Below the pieces are notes generated by a model. The model ran no database searches and was not told the DNA's origin. It saw only the letters and a program-made list of their open reading frames with translations. This document shows, piece by piece, positions 53,763-63,178 of a stretch of 64,000 nt of DNA (position 1 is its first letter; every line of letters starts with the position of its first letter). The stretch is from Chryseobacterium angstadtii (lineage in GTDB: Bacteria > Bacteroidota > Bacteroidia > Flavobacteriales > Weeksellaceae), in NCBI RefSeq assembly GCF_001045465.1, contig NZ_LFND01000006.1:434001-498000 (forward strand), written 5' to 3'. The position numbers were made by a program, and so were the translations under genes.

Positions 53763-53832
53763 TCCTCAAACTCCAAAACTCTCAAACCTGAAACCTCGCA
53801 TCCTGTACCTCGCATACCATATCCCGCATAAA
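53763..53832. repeat. Period-7 tract, 10 units
   Basis: tcctcaa, actccaa, aactctc, aaacctg, aaacctc, gcatcct, gtacctc, gcatacc, atatccc, gcataaa. Non-coding, ahead of the NlpE-like gene. Confidence 0.85.
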
Positions 53833-53915
53833 AGTCATCTCCGAAAACCCGCCAATGGCTCAATTTTTGTTTCTAACAGAGCACTTAAATATCACTATAT
53901 CTAAATTATTTCATT

Positions 53916-54404
53916 ATGACGAATAGCAAAATATTCATGTTCGCAATGGCATCGGCAGCCTTGCTAGCATCATGTAATCAAAAAGAAAAAACCGTTGAAA
54001 ATACAGTTGCTACAACAGATTCTGCTGCAGTGCAGACAGCACCTTCGGACAGTATTACCAAAGCAACTCCTACGGCTGCCGGAGATACTTCCGAAAATGC
54101 CCTTGACTGGCCGGGAACTTACGACGCTGTAGTTCCATGCGCAGACTGCCCGGGAATCAAGACGTCTCTGACAATCAATAACGATAAAACATTTAGCATT
54201 ACTGAAGAATATATCGACAGAAATTCGAAAAACCAGGATAAAGGAACTTTTGAATGGGATGCAACAGGAAGTATGATCACTTTAAAAGGAAAAACCGCTA
54301 ATTATAAGTATAAAGTAGGCGAAAATATTCTGATACAGCTGGATATGGACGGTAAAGAAATTTCCGGTCCGAACAAGGATCTGTATGTTTTCAAGAAAAA
54401 ATAG
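53916..54404 (+). CDS. NlpE-like lipoprotein
   Basis: 162 residues. Lipobox 'ALLASC' (Cys20), a Thr/Ala-rich linker, then the NlpE N-terminal domain: 'WPGTYDAVVPCADCPGIKTS' with its CxxC, 'LTINNDKTFSITEEY' and 'GTFEWDATGSMITL'. In other bacteria NlpE links surface or copper stress to envelope responses. This one lacks the C-terminal OB domain of E. coli NlpE and is half its length, so the role may differ. Confidence 0.83.
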   Translation: MTNSKIFMFAMASAALLASCNQKEKTVENTVATTDSAAVQTAPSDSITKATPTAAGDTSENALDWPGTYDAVVPCADCPGIKTSLTINNDKTFSITEEYIDRNSKNQDKGTFEWDATGSMITLKGKTANYKYKVGENILIQLDMDGKEISGPNKDLYVFKKK

Positions 54405-54435
54405 AGGCTCAGGCCTTTATTTTTTTGCCTTTATC

Positions 54436-55083
54436 TTAAAACTGATAGGCAGTAATTTTTGGATCGTTGATAAGACTTCTGACCAACTCATCATGTCTTG
54501 TATGCCTGCCTGTAAGTCTCCAGATTATAGAAAGGCTTCCCTGTGTATACTGCATTTTCAGCATAAAATGTTTCAGGTGATGTTCCTTGAATATTTTTTC
54601 ACAATGTCCTATATCTTCAGATCCCAACACCGTTATTCTATATTCTCTGATCTTATGGCTGCTGTCTATAAAATTCTGAAGATAAATCAATGCACTCAGG
54701 ATCAGAAGCACCAGAACGGTTCCCAGCAAGGAAAGATAAACATAGCCAGAACCTACAGCCATTCCTATCGAAGCAGTAGCCCAGATGGTAGTTGCCGTGG
54801 TGATGCCGTCAATTTTATTATCTCCTTTAAAAATAACTCCTGCTCCCAGAAAACCAATTCCGGTAATGATATTTGCAGCCAAACGGTCCGGATTCTGTAC
54901 TCCGATTTTAATGGAAAGAATAGTAAAAAGACAGGATCCGAAACAGACCAGAATAAAGGTTCTAAGTCCTGCAGATTTGTTTCTGTATTCGCGTTCCGCA
55001 CCAATCAGCAGTCCCAGCAAAACTGAGATGAGTATCAGGAGCAGTTCGTTCTGAATCGCATAATGATCCTGGAGAAAATCCAT
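54436..55083 (-). CDS. MgtC/SapB family membrane protein
   Basis: 215 residues. Four membrane segments in the first 145 residues with the family signatures 'LLGLLIGAEREYRNKSAGLRT' shortened to 'GAEREYRNKSAGLRTF', 'ANIITGIGFLGAGVIF' and 'GITTATTIWATASIGMAVG'. An ACT-like cytosolic tail follows. MgtC proteins help survival in low Mg2+ by inhibiting the F-ATP synthase. Convergent with the NlpE-like gene, 31 bases apart. Confidence 0.93.
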   Translation of the reverse strand: MDFLQDHYAIQNELLLILISVLLGLLIGAEREYRNKSAGLRTFILVCFGSCLFTILSIKIGVQNPDRLAANIITGIGFLGAGVIFKGDNKIDGITTATTIWATASIGMAVGSGYVYLSLLGTVLVLLILSALIYLQNFIDSSHKIREYRITVLGSEDIGHCEKIFKEHHLKHFMLKMQYTQGSLSIIWRLTGRHTRHDELVRSLINDPKITAYQF

Positions 55084-55225
55084 TGTATAAAGTTTATCTG
55101 AATAAAATTACAATAAAAAAGCGTATCCTCATACTTTCTGATACCAGACTTTGTACCGTTCAAAATTCCGATTTAAAGGAAAAGTTTTGTAATATTACAG
55201 TTTAATATCAATAAAAAGATTCATC

Positions 55226-55780
55226 ATGACTCCTATTTTTTTTGCTACAAAGGAAGAATTCAGACAGTGGCTGGAAAAAAATCACATGAATGAAAAGGAA
55301 ATTGTGGTAGGATTTTACAAAAAAAGCACTGGAAAACCTTCCATGGACTGGCCGGAATCAGTGGATCAGGCTTTATGTTTCGGATGGATAGATGGAGTAA
55401 GAAGGTCTATAGATACTGAAAGCTTTTCTAACCGTTTTACCCCCAGAAAGCCCAACAGCATCTGGAGCGTAATCAATATTAAGAAGGTGGAAGAACTGAC
55501 GAAAGCAGGCCTTATGAAACCGGAGGGACAAAAGGCATTTGAAGCCAGAAAAGAGGGCAAAACAGGGATTTACTCACATGAGAATGCCCTTCTACTCGAT
55601 CCTGTGTATGAGCAGCAGTTTAAAGCCCATCAGAATGCCTGGGATTTTTTTGAGAAACAGGCTCCTTCTTATAAAAAAACGATCATTCACTGGCTGATGA
55701 GTGCCAAACAGGAAAAAACAAGACTTTCAAGACTGGAAAAAGTGATTCATGAAAGCGAACATTTACGAAGATTAAAATAA
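55226..55780 (+). CDS. YdeI/OmpD-associated family protein
   Basis: 184 residues, soluble. The conserved family blocks are seen: 'FRQWLEKNHMNEKEIVVGFY', 'MDWPESVDQALCFGWIDG', 'FTPRKPNSIWSVINI' and C-terminal 'LMSAKQEKTRLSRLEKVI'. Members are annotated as bacteriocin-protection or OmpD-associated proteins on limited evidence. It heads a run of rightward genes that includes an immunity-like gene. Confidence 0.85.
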   Translation: MTPIFFATKEEFRQWLEKNHMNEKEIVVGFYKKSTGKPSMDWPESVDQALCFGWIDGVRRSIDTESFSNRFTPRKPNSIWSVINIKKVEELTKAGLMKPEGQKAFEARKEGKTGIYSHENALLLDPVYEQQFKAHQNAWDFFEKQAPSYKKTIIHWLMSAKQEKTRLSRLEKVIHESEHLRRLK

Positions 55781-55807
55781 ATAGACAGTATACTTAAAAA
55801 ATAATTT

Positions 55808-56206
55808 ATGGAGAAAGAAATTTCACACTTTTGGCTGGGGTATTTTAAAAATGAGGAGGATTTCGATGATTTTGCTGAAGAGAATGAAAGCTATTATACA
55901 GAGGAGGAAAACGAAGATTTATATGTCTCCAAATTTGCACAGTCTCAAAATATACAATGGTTTGATTATGATTTTCTGGAGTATGGTTTTGAAGAGGCCA
56001 GTTTAGGCATTTATGAAAAATTCGCAGATTATTCTTATGCAGACCAATGGCTTCCGGCTGTGGAACAGAAGATCAACGAACTGGGACTGGAAACTCCGGT
56101 GAACGCCATTATTTTTGCAAGCAGACATGTGATCCCAAGACCTGTTTCCGTGAACGATGAGGAGTATGCGCTTTACTACATCGGCGAAATTGAATATAAC
56201 ATCTAG
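55808..56206 (+). CDS. Imm22-like immunity protein
   Basis: 132 residues, very acidic and soluble. It has the pattern of immunity protein 22 (DUF4284): 'HFWLGYFKNEEDFDDFAEE' at the start, then 'FAQSQNIQWFDYDFLEYGFE' in the middle. Family members neutralise toxins of polymorphic secretion systems. No adjacent toxin gene is seen, so it may be an orphan immunity gene. Recognition is from memory of the fold pattern. Five bases after its stop comes the GTG of the next gene. Confidence 0.5.
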   Translation: MEKEISHFWLGYFKNEEDFDDFAEENESYYTEEENEDLYVSKFAQSQNIQWFDYDFLEYGFEEASLGIYEKFADYSYADQWLPAVEQKINELGLETPVNAIIFASRHVIPRPVSVNDEEYALYYIGEIEYNI

Positions 56207-56211
56207 TTTTT

Positions 56212-56775
56212 GTGAAAAAGACATCAATAAAGGATCATGGAAATCTGCTGAAGGTTTTTATGATCCTTTTAAATTATGACGCAATCCGGAGAGACATAAT
56301 CATGCTCTGGGCAGATTCTGTTTTGGCCTCAGAAGAGGAATCTGAATATCCGTTTATTGAACTTTCTACCTCTAACAATACACTTGATACCATACAGATC
56401 TTAAACAGAAATTCCACCCATGCGGATAGCGAAATCACTTCCAGAGCTGTATTAGGTATTTTGTATCATATGCTTCAGGAAGAAAAGGTGGCTTTAAAAA
56501 CGGCTTTTGAGGTTGCAACCTCTATTTCTTATGAAAAGCAACTTACCGATGCTGAACAGTTTCTTCTTTATCGTTTTGACGAATATATTGAACTCGGTCT
56601 GCATGAAACTAATGAAAAATTAAGGCTTTTCAACACTCATTTTGTGGATTTATTAAGGGTATATCAAGATTTCAGGCTTGAAAACCACAGCAACTGGCCG
56701 ATTATCAATGAAAAAATGAAAATGGGTCTGGAAATTCAGCTTGAAACTGTCAGGAAAAAATATCCTTACTATTAG
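56212..56775 (+). CDS. Soluble helical protein, unknown
   Basis: 187 residues from a GTG start; an ATG at residue 17 ('MILLNYDAIRRDIIMLWADS') is an alternative. Mostly helical, with 'SRAVLGILYHMLQEEKVALK' and 'LTDAEQFLLYRFDEYIELGL'. I do not recognise a family. It sits directly behind the Imm22-like gene, so it may be another immunity protein or an accessory gene. Confidence 0.65.
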   Translation: MKKTSIKDHGNLLKVFMILLNYDAIRRDIIMLWADSVLASEEESEYPFIELSTSNNTLDTIQILNRNSTHADSEITSRAVLGILYHMLQEEKVALKTAFEVATSISYEKQLTDAEQFLLYRFDEYIELGLHETNEKLRLFNTHFVDLLRVYQDFRLENHSNWPIINEKMKMGLEIQLETVRKKYPYY

Positions 56776-56780
56776 AAACC

Positions 56781-56861
56781 ATGACTATTCCGGATCATAC
56801 AAAGAAGGAAAAAACAAAGGAAATTTATGGAGTATCGGCAGAAAGTCTTATTTTTAAGTAA
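56781..56861 (+). CDS. 26-residue ORF, doubtful
   Basis: ATG-started ORF beginning 'MTIPDHTKKEKTKEIYG', six bases after the previous stop and 15 bases before the next start. It could be a real small gene, the remains of a longer one, or chance. No family recognised. Confidence 0.3.
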   Translation: MTIPDHTKKEKTKEIYGVSAESLIFK

Positions 56862-56876
56862 GTAAAGATTTCTGAT

Positions 56877-57512
56877 ATGTACAAAAAACTCATTGCCATC
56901 AATTCGGCTGTCGTACTGCTGTTGGCTGCTGTGTATGTTTTGGGATATTATGTGATGAACTATCCTATGCGGTTTGATTTATGGTACCTGTTGAAAGAAT
57001 GTCAACTCCAGTATCTTATAGCCGTTCTGTGTATTACGGCACTGGCTTCTTATCTGATCAGCAGTCTGGATTTTAAAAAACTGAACTTTAAAAGTAAGTT
57101 TTTAAGTGTGTTTCCTGTGGTTAACATTCTGGCTGTGGCATTTTTCGTTTATATAGCCGCCGATGGATTTATAAAAAATAAAAGAAAGCTCACCAATCAG
57201 GAAAATTATTACATCCGGGAGGCTAAAAAGGACATCCAAAAAGACCAGATTATGATGAGATACACAGGTGGATTTTCAGTTTCCGGCTATGATCAGAAAA
57301 CACTCAGCAGAATTGACAGTGTTACCAGAAAATACGGCATTATTTCACAAAATACAGGCTGCACCGTTGATATGACAGATATAAAAGCCCAGGAAAAATA
57401 TGACGAAATCACCAATCCTTACCTTGAAAAAAGGAATGGGAAAGGCTGGAAAGAGAGAATGAAAAAAGAAATTGATGATGTGAAAAAAACTAAAAATCAG
57501 GGAACGGAATAA
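56877..57512 (+). CDS. Membrane protein with cytosolic or periplasmic tail, unknown
   Basis: 211 residues. Three membrane segments (about 5-27, 42-62, 78-98), then a charged helical tail of about 110 residues ending 'KEIDDVKKTKNQGTE'. The central part 'RYTGGFSVSGYDQKT' is beta-rich. No recognised family. It ends 12 bases before the next start on the same strand. Confidence 0.65.
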   Translation: MYKKLIAINSAVVLLLAAVYVLGYYVMNYPMRFDLWYLLKECQLQYLIAVLCITALASYLISSLDFKKLNFKSKFLSVFPVVNILAVAFFVYIAADGFIKNKRKLTNQENYYIREAKKDIQKDQIMMRYTGGFSVSGYDQKTLSRIDSVTRKYGIISQNTGCTVDMTDIKAQEKYDEITNPYLEKRNGKGWKERMKKEIDDVKKTKNQGTE

Positions 57513-57524
57513 ACAAATTTAAAG

Positions 57525-58271
57525 ATGAATGAAGATCTGCAAAACGAAATTAATCTCCACTCGGCCGGAGCCACAGTACGGCACCGTTCTGATTTTGATC
57601 ATTTGAAAAGTCATAAAAATGAATTTCAATTAGACAAAGAATTTATCGACAAATGGGTGTTACCATTTTACATGACCATACGCCATACTTCCGGCTTATG
57701 GATTGAAGAAATAAAACAACTCAAAGATGAGATCACTGAAGATATTACCGCTGCTCTTCTTGGAGATTTTAACTGGAGAACAAGAACTGTGGGAGCTTAT
57801 TTTTCTGCTGTAAAAAACTATGAGAGTCAAGTTGACATCATTGGTGTACATCTTCTTAAAAGTGAAGTATGCTATGCAGGCGATCTGTATGCTCTTGTTT
57901 TTGCGTTTTATAATAATGAGAAAACTGTTCGGTACCTGAATCAGTATCTTGATTATTATTTACAAAAACCTGAACTTTATTTTGATCAGGAAAGAGTGAT
58001 GGAAACTGTTGTTTATCTGGATACCATCAATGGCACCCATAATTTTGCAAAGCATCTTATTTACTGGGAAAAAATGCTGGAAAGAAGGAAGGAAATTTCC
58101 AAGATGAGGAATATACAAACCGCTAATTTCATTGAAAAGCAGGAAGGAAAAGCCAGAGCTGAAGAATTTCTGGCAGCTGTAAATAATTTTAAATCTCAGT
58201 ACAATCTAGATACGGAATGGATTAGCGAACAAATTCAACTCTTAAAAGAATTGAGAGACTATTCTATTTAA
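57525..58271 (+). CDS. DUF6000-like protein
   Basis: 248 residues, soluble, helical. 'LLGDFNWRTRTVGAYFSAVK' and 'LLKSEVCYAGDLYALVFAFY' resemble the DUF6000 family (assignment from memory). It is in tight array with 56877-57512 and 58283-59020. Members of this family often sit among immunity genes, which would fit the local context; function unknown. Confidence 0.6.
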   Translation: MNEDLQNEINLHSAGATVRHRSDFDHLKSHKNEFQLDKEFIDKWVLPFYMTIRHTSGLWIEEIKQLKDEITEDITAALLGDFNWRTRTVGAYFSAVKNYESQVDIIGVHLLKSEVCYAGDLYALVFAFYNNEKTVRYLNQYLDYYLQKPELYFDQERVMETVVYLDTINGTHNFAKHLIYWEKMLERRKEISKMRNIQTANFIEKQEGKARAEEFLAAVNNFKSQYNLDTEWISEQIQLLKELRDYSI

Positions 58272-58282
58272 TAAAAAAACCA

Positions 58283-59020
58283 TTGAAAAAAATTATACCT
58301 GTACTCGTTTCCTGCTTTTTGCTTGTTTATTCCTGTAAAAAGGATAACATAACTGCTACTGATCAGAAAAAAGATCCACTTACAGAAATAGATATCCAAA
58401 AAGATTCGTTAAACAATAAGAGTCTCGGACAACAAATTAACTCTTTTAAAATTGGAAAAAAAACTTCTGATCTGGTTCCGAACGGCTATGATATTCAGTA
58501 TGATGCGGAAGGTGACCTGAATCAGGATAAGCTTCCCGACATCGCGCTTGTTATTAGGAAGAAAGCAGATACGCTGGCTGGCAGAAAAATGATGATCCTT
58601 TTAAAAAATCCGGATCAAACTTACCGCTTGGATAAAATTTCAGACACCGTACTTCCGGATGAATACAACGAGTCCGGATATAAAATGCATGACCCCGAAG
58701 ATATTTCCATACAAAACGGTGAACTGAGCATTAATTTATATGATACAGGGCCCTACGGAAATCAATTCAGTAGGTTTAAATACCTGAACGGAGATCTTAT
58801 CCTGACTTATATTGAAACCTATAATATGGGAGCAGGTTCTCATTCTGCGTTGTTTTATACACCGATGAAAGGGAAATTAACCCTTGAAACCTTGAATACT
58901 ATGGAGGAAGAAATGCCTTCGGAATCTAAAAACTTTCAACTTAAAAGAGAAAGGTATTTATTTGAAAAAACGTCTCCGGATCATGTAATACGAAAGGTTT
59001 ATGAATCTATTAGTGATTAA
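58283..59020 (+). CDS. Lipoprotein, unknown
   Basis: 245 residues from a TTG start directly followed by a lipoprotein signal ('VSCFLLVYSC'), which fixes the frame. The mature part contains 'VPNGYDIQYDAEGDLNQDKL', 'PDIALVIRKKADTLAGRKMM' and 'GPYGNQFSRFKYLNGDLILT'. The motif 'GDLNQDKLPDIALV' is an FG-GAP/VCBS-like calcium-binding loop. No family recognised. Confidence 0.7.
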   Translation: MKKIIPVLVSCFLLVYSCKKDNITATDQKKDPLTEIDIQKDSLNNKSLGQQINSFKIGKKTSDLVPNGYDIQYDAEGDLNQDKLPDIALVIRKKADTLAGRKMMILLKNPDQTYRLDKISDTVLPDEYNESGYKMHDPEDISIQNGELSINLYDTGPYGNQFSRFKYLNGDLILTYIETYNMGAGSHSALFYTPMKGKLTLETLNTMEEEMPSESKNFQLKRERYLFEKTSPDHVIRKVYESISD

Positions 59021-59156
59021 CAGGCTTTTCCTTTAATAAGCCTATCTCAAAATAGCGAAAATGGGTAATTGATGGGTGTGTATAATTATTCGAATTTTGT
59101 TGGAACAGATTTGAAAAGATCTGTATCAAATCAATCGAAAAAAAAACATTAGCATC

Positions 59157-59735
59157 ATGAAAACTCTACATTTCGGACTTTTAGGAAAGGAAAATACGGG
59201 TCCTTTTATTGTTACGGCTATTCTTTATAGCATTATTTTATGTCTGCCTTTTATTTATTTTCTGTATCTGAAGGGGCAGCCACATTATTCCAGACATGAA
59301 AATATAGATGAGGCAGGAAAAACCATTGTGGTAAAAGACTGGCGGGATGATGCAGAATCCAGACAGTTTATATTGCTTACAAGAGCATCTATTTTCAGTG
59401 CCGCTTTATCTTTCGGAGCGCTTGGAGCAGCGGTAAGCCTTATCACGCGGGCAAGAAAATCCAGCGCCTTCAACCCTAAAATAACCATCAAAGAATTAAT
59501 TTCTATACAGACTATAGGTGCTGTTTTTGCTTTTATCCTTTCTTTGATTTTTATGGGCGAAATGATTGGCGGAACCTTATTCCCCAATGCTGATGAATTT
59601 TATTACATTCTCTATATTCCCGCAGCAATGGCAAAGCTTATGGTTTGGTCTTTCCTGGCAGGTTTTGCAGAAAGATTCGTTCCTAATATTCTTGAGAATT
59701 TAACCAAAATAAAAGATTCCAATGAGGATTCCTGA
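59157..59735 (+). CDS. Four-helix membrane protein, unknown
   Basis: 192 residues with four membrane segments (20-38, 78-100, 118-138, 150-172) and a soluble loop of about 40 residues between the first two. No recognised family. It is the last gene of the rightward run that starts at 55226. Confidence 0.65.
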   Translation: MKTLHFGLLGKENTGPFIVTAILYSIILCLPFIYFLYLKGQPHYSRHENIDEAGKTIVVKDWRDDAESRQFILLTRASIFSAALSFGALGAAVSLITRARKSSAFNPKITIKELISIQTIGAVFAFILSLIFMGEMIGGTLFPNADEFYYILYIPAAMAKLMVWSFLAGFAERFVPNILENLTKIKDSNEDS

Positions 59736-59773
59736 AACAATTTGTCTTTTTATTTTGAAAAATATTACAAAAC

Positions 59774-59962
59774 TTGTGTTTCACAGAATATTTATATTTC
59801 ATATCTTTAGTCAGTATTGATTTTGAATGAATGATCATTCTTAAAAAATACAGATGAAAAAACCAAGAGGAAGGTAAGATGAAGTGGTGAAAAATGATTA
59901 TAAAAATTTCCTGCATCACACAGAAAATTTTGGAAGGCTAAAGTTTTAGTCTTCTTTTTTTT
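59774..59962 (+). ncRNA. Possible small transcription unit ending in a strong terminator
   Basis: TTG at 59774-59776 and TATCTTTA at 59802-59809 (one off TAnnTTTG, spacing 25) could be a promoter. A 10-bp stem GAAGGCTAAA/TTTAGTCTTC with a 2-base loop and eight Ts ends it at 59933-59962. Inside, an ORF starting MKKPRGR is closed by TAA after 7 codons. The same frame then continues open for 23 more codons ('DEVVKNDYKNFLHH...'). It may be a small RNA, a leader peptide, or a broken small gene. Confidence 0.45.
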
Positions 59963-60278
59963 GGATAATAGAGAAGTGAAAAAGAGTAATAAATCCTTGA
60001 TTTATCTAACTTATAATACTACCTGATTTCGGAATAATGAACAGCATGATTGATTATTAAAATGTTATCATTTATCGCAAGGGGAAACAAGATTTTTATA
60101 CTTTTTTGAATGTTTCTAAAGCTAAACAAGGCCACTTCGTTTATTAAAGTAATACAAAAATAGGCTATTACTTAGATTGGCTTTATGTCCTTATGTATCT
60201 TAAAAATGAAAAATCATCGTACAAACCTTTCTGTTTAGCTTTTCGATTAGGAAACCTTATTCCGGGTTCAGGTTAAAA
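59963..60278. other. Intergenic stretch, nothing seen
   Basis: About 315 A+T-rich bases between the terminator at 59962 and the polA terminator. No convincing gene, repeat or hairpin. Confidence 0.5.
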
Positions 60279-60308
60279 CAAAAAAAGGTGAGCTTCAAAA
60301 CTCACCTT
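60279..60308 (-). terminator. Terminator of polA
   Basis: An 8-bp stem AAGGTGAG/CTCACCTT with an 8-base loop, then a T run on the minus strand, 20 bases past the stop. Confidence 0.88.
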
Positions 60309-60328
60309 CCTTTTTATCTTTTATTTGA

Positions 60329-63163
60329 TTAATGTGCTTCCAGCCAGTTGTTGCCTACTCCCACTTCTACCAATAACGGCACTTGTGTTTTCAGGGCACT
60401 TTCCATTTCTTCTTTGATCAGTTTTGACGCTTTTTCAATCTCGTCTACGGGAGATTCAAATACAAGTTCGTCATGAACCTGAAGCAGCATTTTGGTCTGA
60501 AGTTTCTGCTCCTGAAGTTCTTTATCAATTTTAATCATGGCCAGCTTTACCACATCTGCAGCACTTCCCTGAACGGGCGCATTCACCGCATTTCTTTCAG
60601 CGTGACCTCTTACCACAAAGTTATTGGAATTGATGTCTTTCAGATGGCGTTTTCTTCCTAAAATGGTTTCCACATATCCTATCTGGCGGGCTTTGCTTAC
60701 CTGCTCTGCCATATATTCCTTTAATTTCGGATAAGTTTCGAAATAGGCTTCGATCATCTGTTTTGCTTCGGTTCTTGAAAGTCCGGTCTGTTCTGCCAGT
60801 GCAAATGCTCCCTGCCCGTAGATAATTCCGAAGTTGACGGTTTTGGCCTGGCTTCTCTGTATTTTGGACACTTCTTCCAGAGGAATTTTGAACAGTTTTG
60901 CCGCTGTTGATGCGTGGATATCTTCGCCATGCTGGAAAGCTTTGATCATATTATCTTCTCCTGAAATCTCAGCAATCAAACGAAGTTCAATCTGTGAGTA
61001 ATCGGCAGAAATAATCTTTTTTCCTTCTCCTGAAACAAAAGCTCCCCTGATTTGTTGTCCGCGAAGGGTTCGGATCGGGATATTCTGAAGATTTGGATTT
61101 ACACTTGCCAAACGGCCTGTAGCAGCGGTAGTCTGCGAGAAATTCGTATGGACTCTGTTGTCCTGCTTATCTATCTGCGAAGGCAATGCATCTACATAGG
61201 TAGATTTCAGCTTCTGATAGGTTCTGTATTCCAGAATATGCTTGATGATCTCATGTTTTGAAGAAAGCTTTTGCAGCACATCTTCCGAGGTTGCATACTG
61301 TCCTGTTTTTGTTTTCTTGGCTTTAGGATCCAGCTGCATTTTTTCAAAGAGGATTTCTCCGAGCTGTTTCGGGGAATTCATGTTGAATTCTTCTCCTGAA
61401 AGTTCAAATATTTTAAGTTCCAGCTGTTTCAAATCATTTTCAAGGTCAACACTTTCCTGAGCCAGCCATTTTTCATCCAGAGAAATTCCGGACAGTTCCA
61501 TTTTTGCCAGCACCTCCATCAGAGGCATTTCTATATTGAAGAAAAGATCTTCCAGGTTTTCTTTTTTAAGCTGTGGAGCAAACAGTTCATACAACTGGAA
61601 AGTTACGTCAGCATCTTCTGCTGCATAGTCGGTTTGCGTTCTCAGGTCCGCATCTCTGAAAGTTCCCTGTTTTTTCCCTTTTTTCCCGATGATGGTTTCA
61701 ATGGAAACGGGTTTGTAATTCAGATAAACTTCGGAAAGATAATCCATTCCGTGTCTTCCGTCCGGGTTCAGCAGATAATGGGCGATCATGGTATCGAACA
61801 TGGCCCCTTTCACTGTAATATCGTACTGTTTTAATATTTTATAATCGAATTTTAAATTGTGGGCAATTTTCAATAGGTCCTCTTTTTCAAAGAAAGGCCT
61901 GAAAATTTCCAGAGTCTGAAGCACTTCATCTCTATTTTCGGATAAAGGAATATAATAAGCCAGACCTTTTTTATAAGAGAAACTCATTCCTACAAGCTCT
62001 GCTTCAAGCTCATTCAACGAGGTAGTTTCCGTATCAAAACAGACTGCTTTCTGTTGTAATAAATTACTGACCAGTACTTTCTGCGCTTTAGGATTGTCCA
62101 CAAACTGGTACAGATGGTCATTATGCTCTATATTGGATTTGGTGGATGTTGCCTGATCCAGTTCTTCAAAATTAGCAAACAGATCGAGCTGCATAACCTG
62201 CCCTTTTATTTCCGTAACTGTTGATACCTGCTTAATCTCAGCCTCACTTACTGCCGCTGTTTCTACAGGTGCGGAAGCAAAAGCTCTGTAAAGGTTTTCA
62301 TATAATCTCCGGAATTCTATTTCCTCAAAAACTTCTTTTACTTTTTCAAAATCCGGTGTATCCAGATCGTACTGCTCCTGATGGAATTCTACGGGAGCAT
62401 CACAGATAATGGTAGCCAGTTTTTTGGATAAAATCCCTCGTTCCGCAGAAGCTTCCACCTTTTCTTTAAGCTTTCCTTTCAGCTTATCGGTATTCTGAAG
62501 TAAGGTTTCTATATTCCCGAATTCTTTAAGGAATTTCATGGCTGTTTTTTCTCCTACACCATCCAATCCCGGGATATTATCTACCGCATCTCCCATCATC
62601 GCAAGGAAGTCTATAACCTGTTTAGGATCTTCAATTTCGTATTTTGCTTTTACTTCATCTACACCCAGAATTTCTATATCACCTCCCTTTAAGCCCGGTT
62701 TATAGATCTTGATTTTATCGGTAACGAGCTGGGCAAAATCTTTATCCGGCGTCACCATGAATGTGGTATACCCTTCTTTTTCTGCTTTACACGCAATCGT
62801 TCCTATGACATCATCTGCTTCATAACCTTCTACCCCCAAAATCGGAATATGCATAGCCTGCAGGATTCTGTGAATGTATGGAACTGCAATTTTAATGGCT
62901 TCAGGAGTTTCACTTCTGTTGGCTTTGTATTCTGAATAGTCGTCAGTTCTTACGCTGGCCTGTCCTACATCGAAAACAACTGCCAGATGGGTTGGTTTTT
63001 CTCTTCTGATTAATTCAATCAAAGAATTGGTAAAACCAAAAATAGCAGAAGTATCCAAACCTGTGCTGGTAAGTCTCGGATTTCTGATCAATGCGTAATA
63101 TCCTCTGAATATCATTGCATAAGCATCAATAAGGAAGAGTCTTTTATCGTGTGTTGCGTCCAT
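60329..63163 (-). CDS. polA: DNA polymerase I
   Basis: 944 residues from 'MDATHDKRLFLIDAYAMIF'. It fills gaps and removes primers. The N-terminal 5'-3' exonuclease has 'VVFDVGQASVRTDDYSEYKA', 'MVTPDKDFAQLV' and 'GDAVDNIPGLDGVGEKTA'. The 3'-5' exonuclease retains its acidic residues ('VCFDTETTSLNE', 'IAHNLKFDYKIL', 'DTMIAHYLLNPD', 'DYAAEDADVTFQL'). The polymerase shows 'SADYSQIELRLIAEISG', 'RSQAKTVNFGIIYGQGAFAL' and 'LLQVHDELVFE'. A longer start at 63181 is ruled out because the promoter lies there. Confidence 0.96.
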   Translation of the reverse strand: MDATHDKRLFLIDAYAMIFRGYYALIRNPRLTSTGLDTSAIFGFTNSLIELIRREKPTHLAVVFDVGQASVRTDDYSEYKANRSETPEAIKIAVPYIHRILQAMHIPILGVEGYEADDVIGTIACKAEKEGYTTFMVTPDKDFAQLVTDKIKIYKPGLKGGDIEILGVDEVKAKYEIEDPKQVIDFLAMMGDAVDNIPGLDGVGEKTAMKFLKEFGNIETLLQNTDKLKGKLKEKVEASAERGILSKKLATIICDAPVEFHQEQYDLDTPDFEKVKEVFEEIEFRRLYENLYRAFASAPVETAAVSEAEIKQVSTVTEIKGQVMQLDLFANFEELDQATSTKSNIEHNDHLYQFVDNPKAQKVLVSNLLQQKAVCFDTETTSLNELEAELVGMSFSYKKGLAYYIPLSENRDEVLQTLEIFRPFFEKEDLLKIAHNLKFDYKILKQYDITVKGAMFDTMIAHYLLNPDGRHGMDYLSEVYLNYKPVSIETIIGKKGKKQGTFRDADLRTQTDYAAEDADVTFQLYELFAPQLKKENLEDLFFNIEMPLMEVLAKMELSGISLDEKWLAQESVDLENDLKQLELKIFELSGEEFNMNSPKQLGEILFEKMQLDPKAKKTKTGQYATSEDVLQKLSSKHEIIKHILEYRTYQKLKSTYVDALPSQIDKQDNRVHTNFSQTTAATGRLASVNPNLQNIPIRTLRGQQIRGAFVSGEGKKIISADYSQIELRLIAEISGEDNMIKAFQHGEDIHASTAAKLFKIPLEEVSKIQRSQAKTVNFGIIYGQGAFALAEQTGLSRTEAKQMIEAYFETYPKLKEYMAEQVSKARQIGYVETILGRKRHLKDINSNNFVVRGHAERNAVNAPVQGSAADVVKLAMIKIDKELQEQKLQTKMLLQVHDELVFESPVDEIEKASKLIKEEMESALKTQVPLLVEVGVGNNWLEAH

Positions 63164-63178
63164 AATATCTATAATGAA

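Noticed and set aside
53339..53832. CRISPR array
   Set aside because: The repetition is 7-base, continuous and degenerate; there are no unique spacers of constant length and no cas genes.
54385..55026. 213-codon plus-strand ORF
   Set aside because: Antisense to the well-supported mgtC gene; Ser/Gln-rich composition typical of a shadow frame.
59683..59919. 78-codon minus-strand ORF
   Set aside because: Overlaps the end of the 59157-59735 gene and has no domain or promoter evidence.
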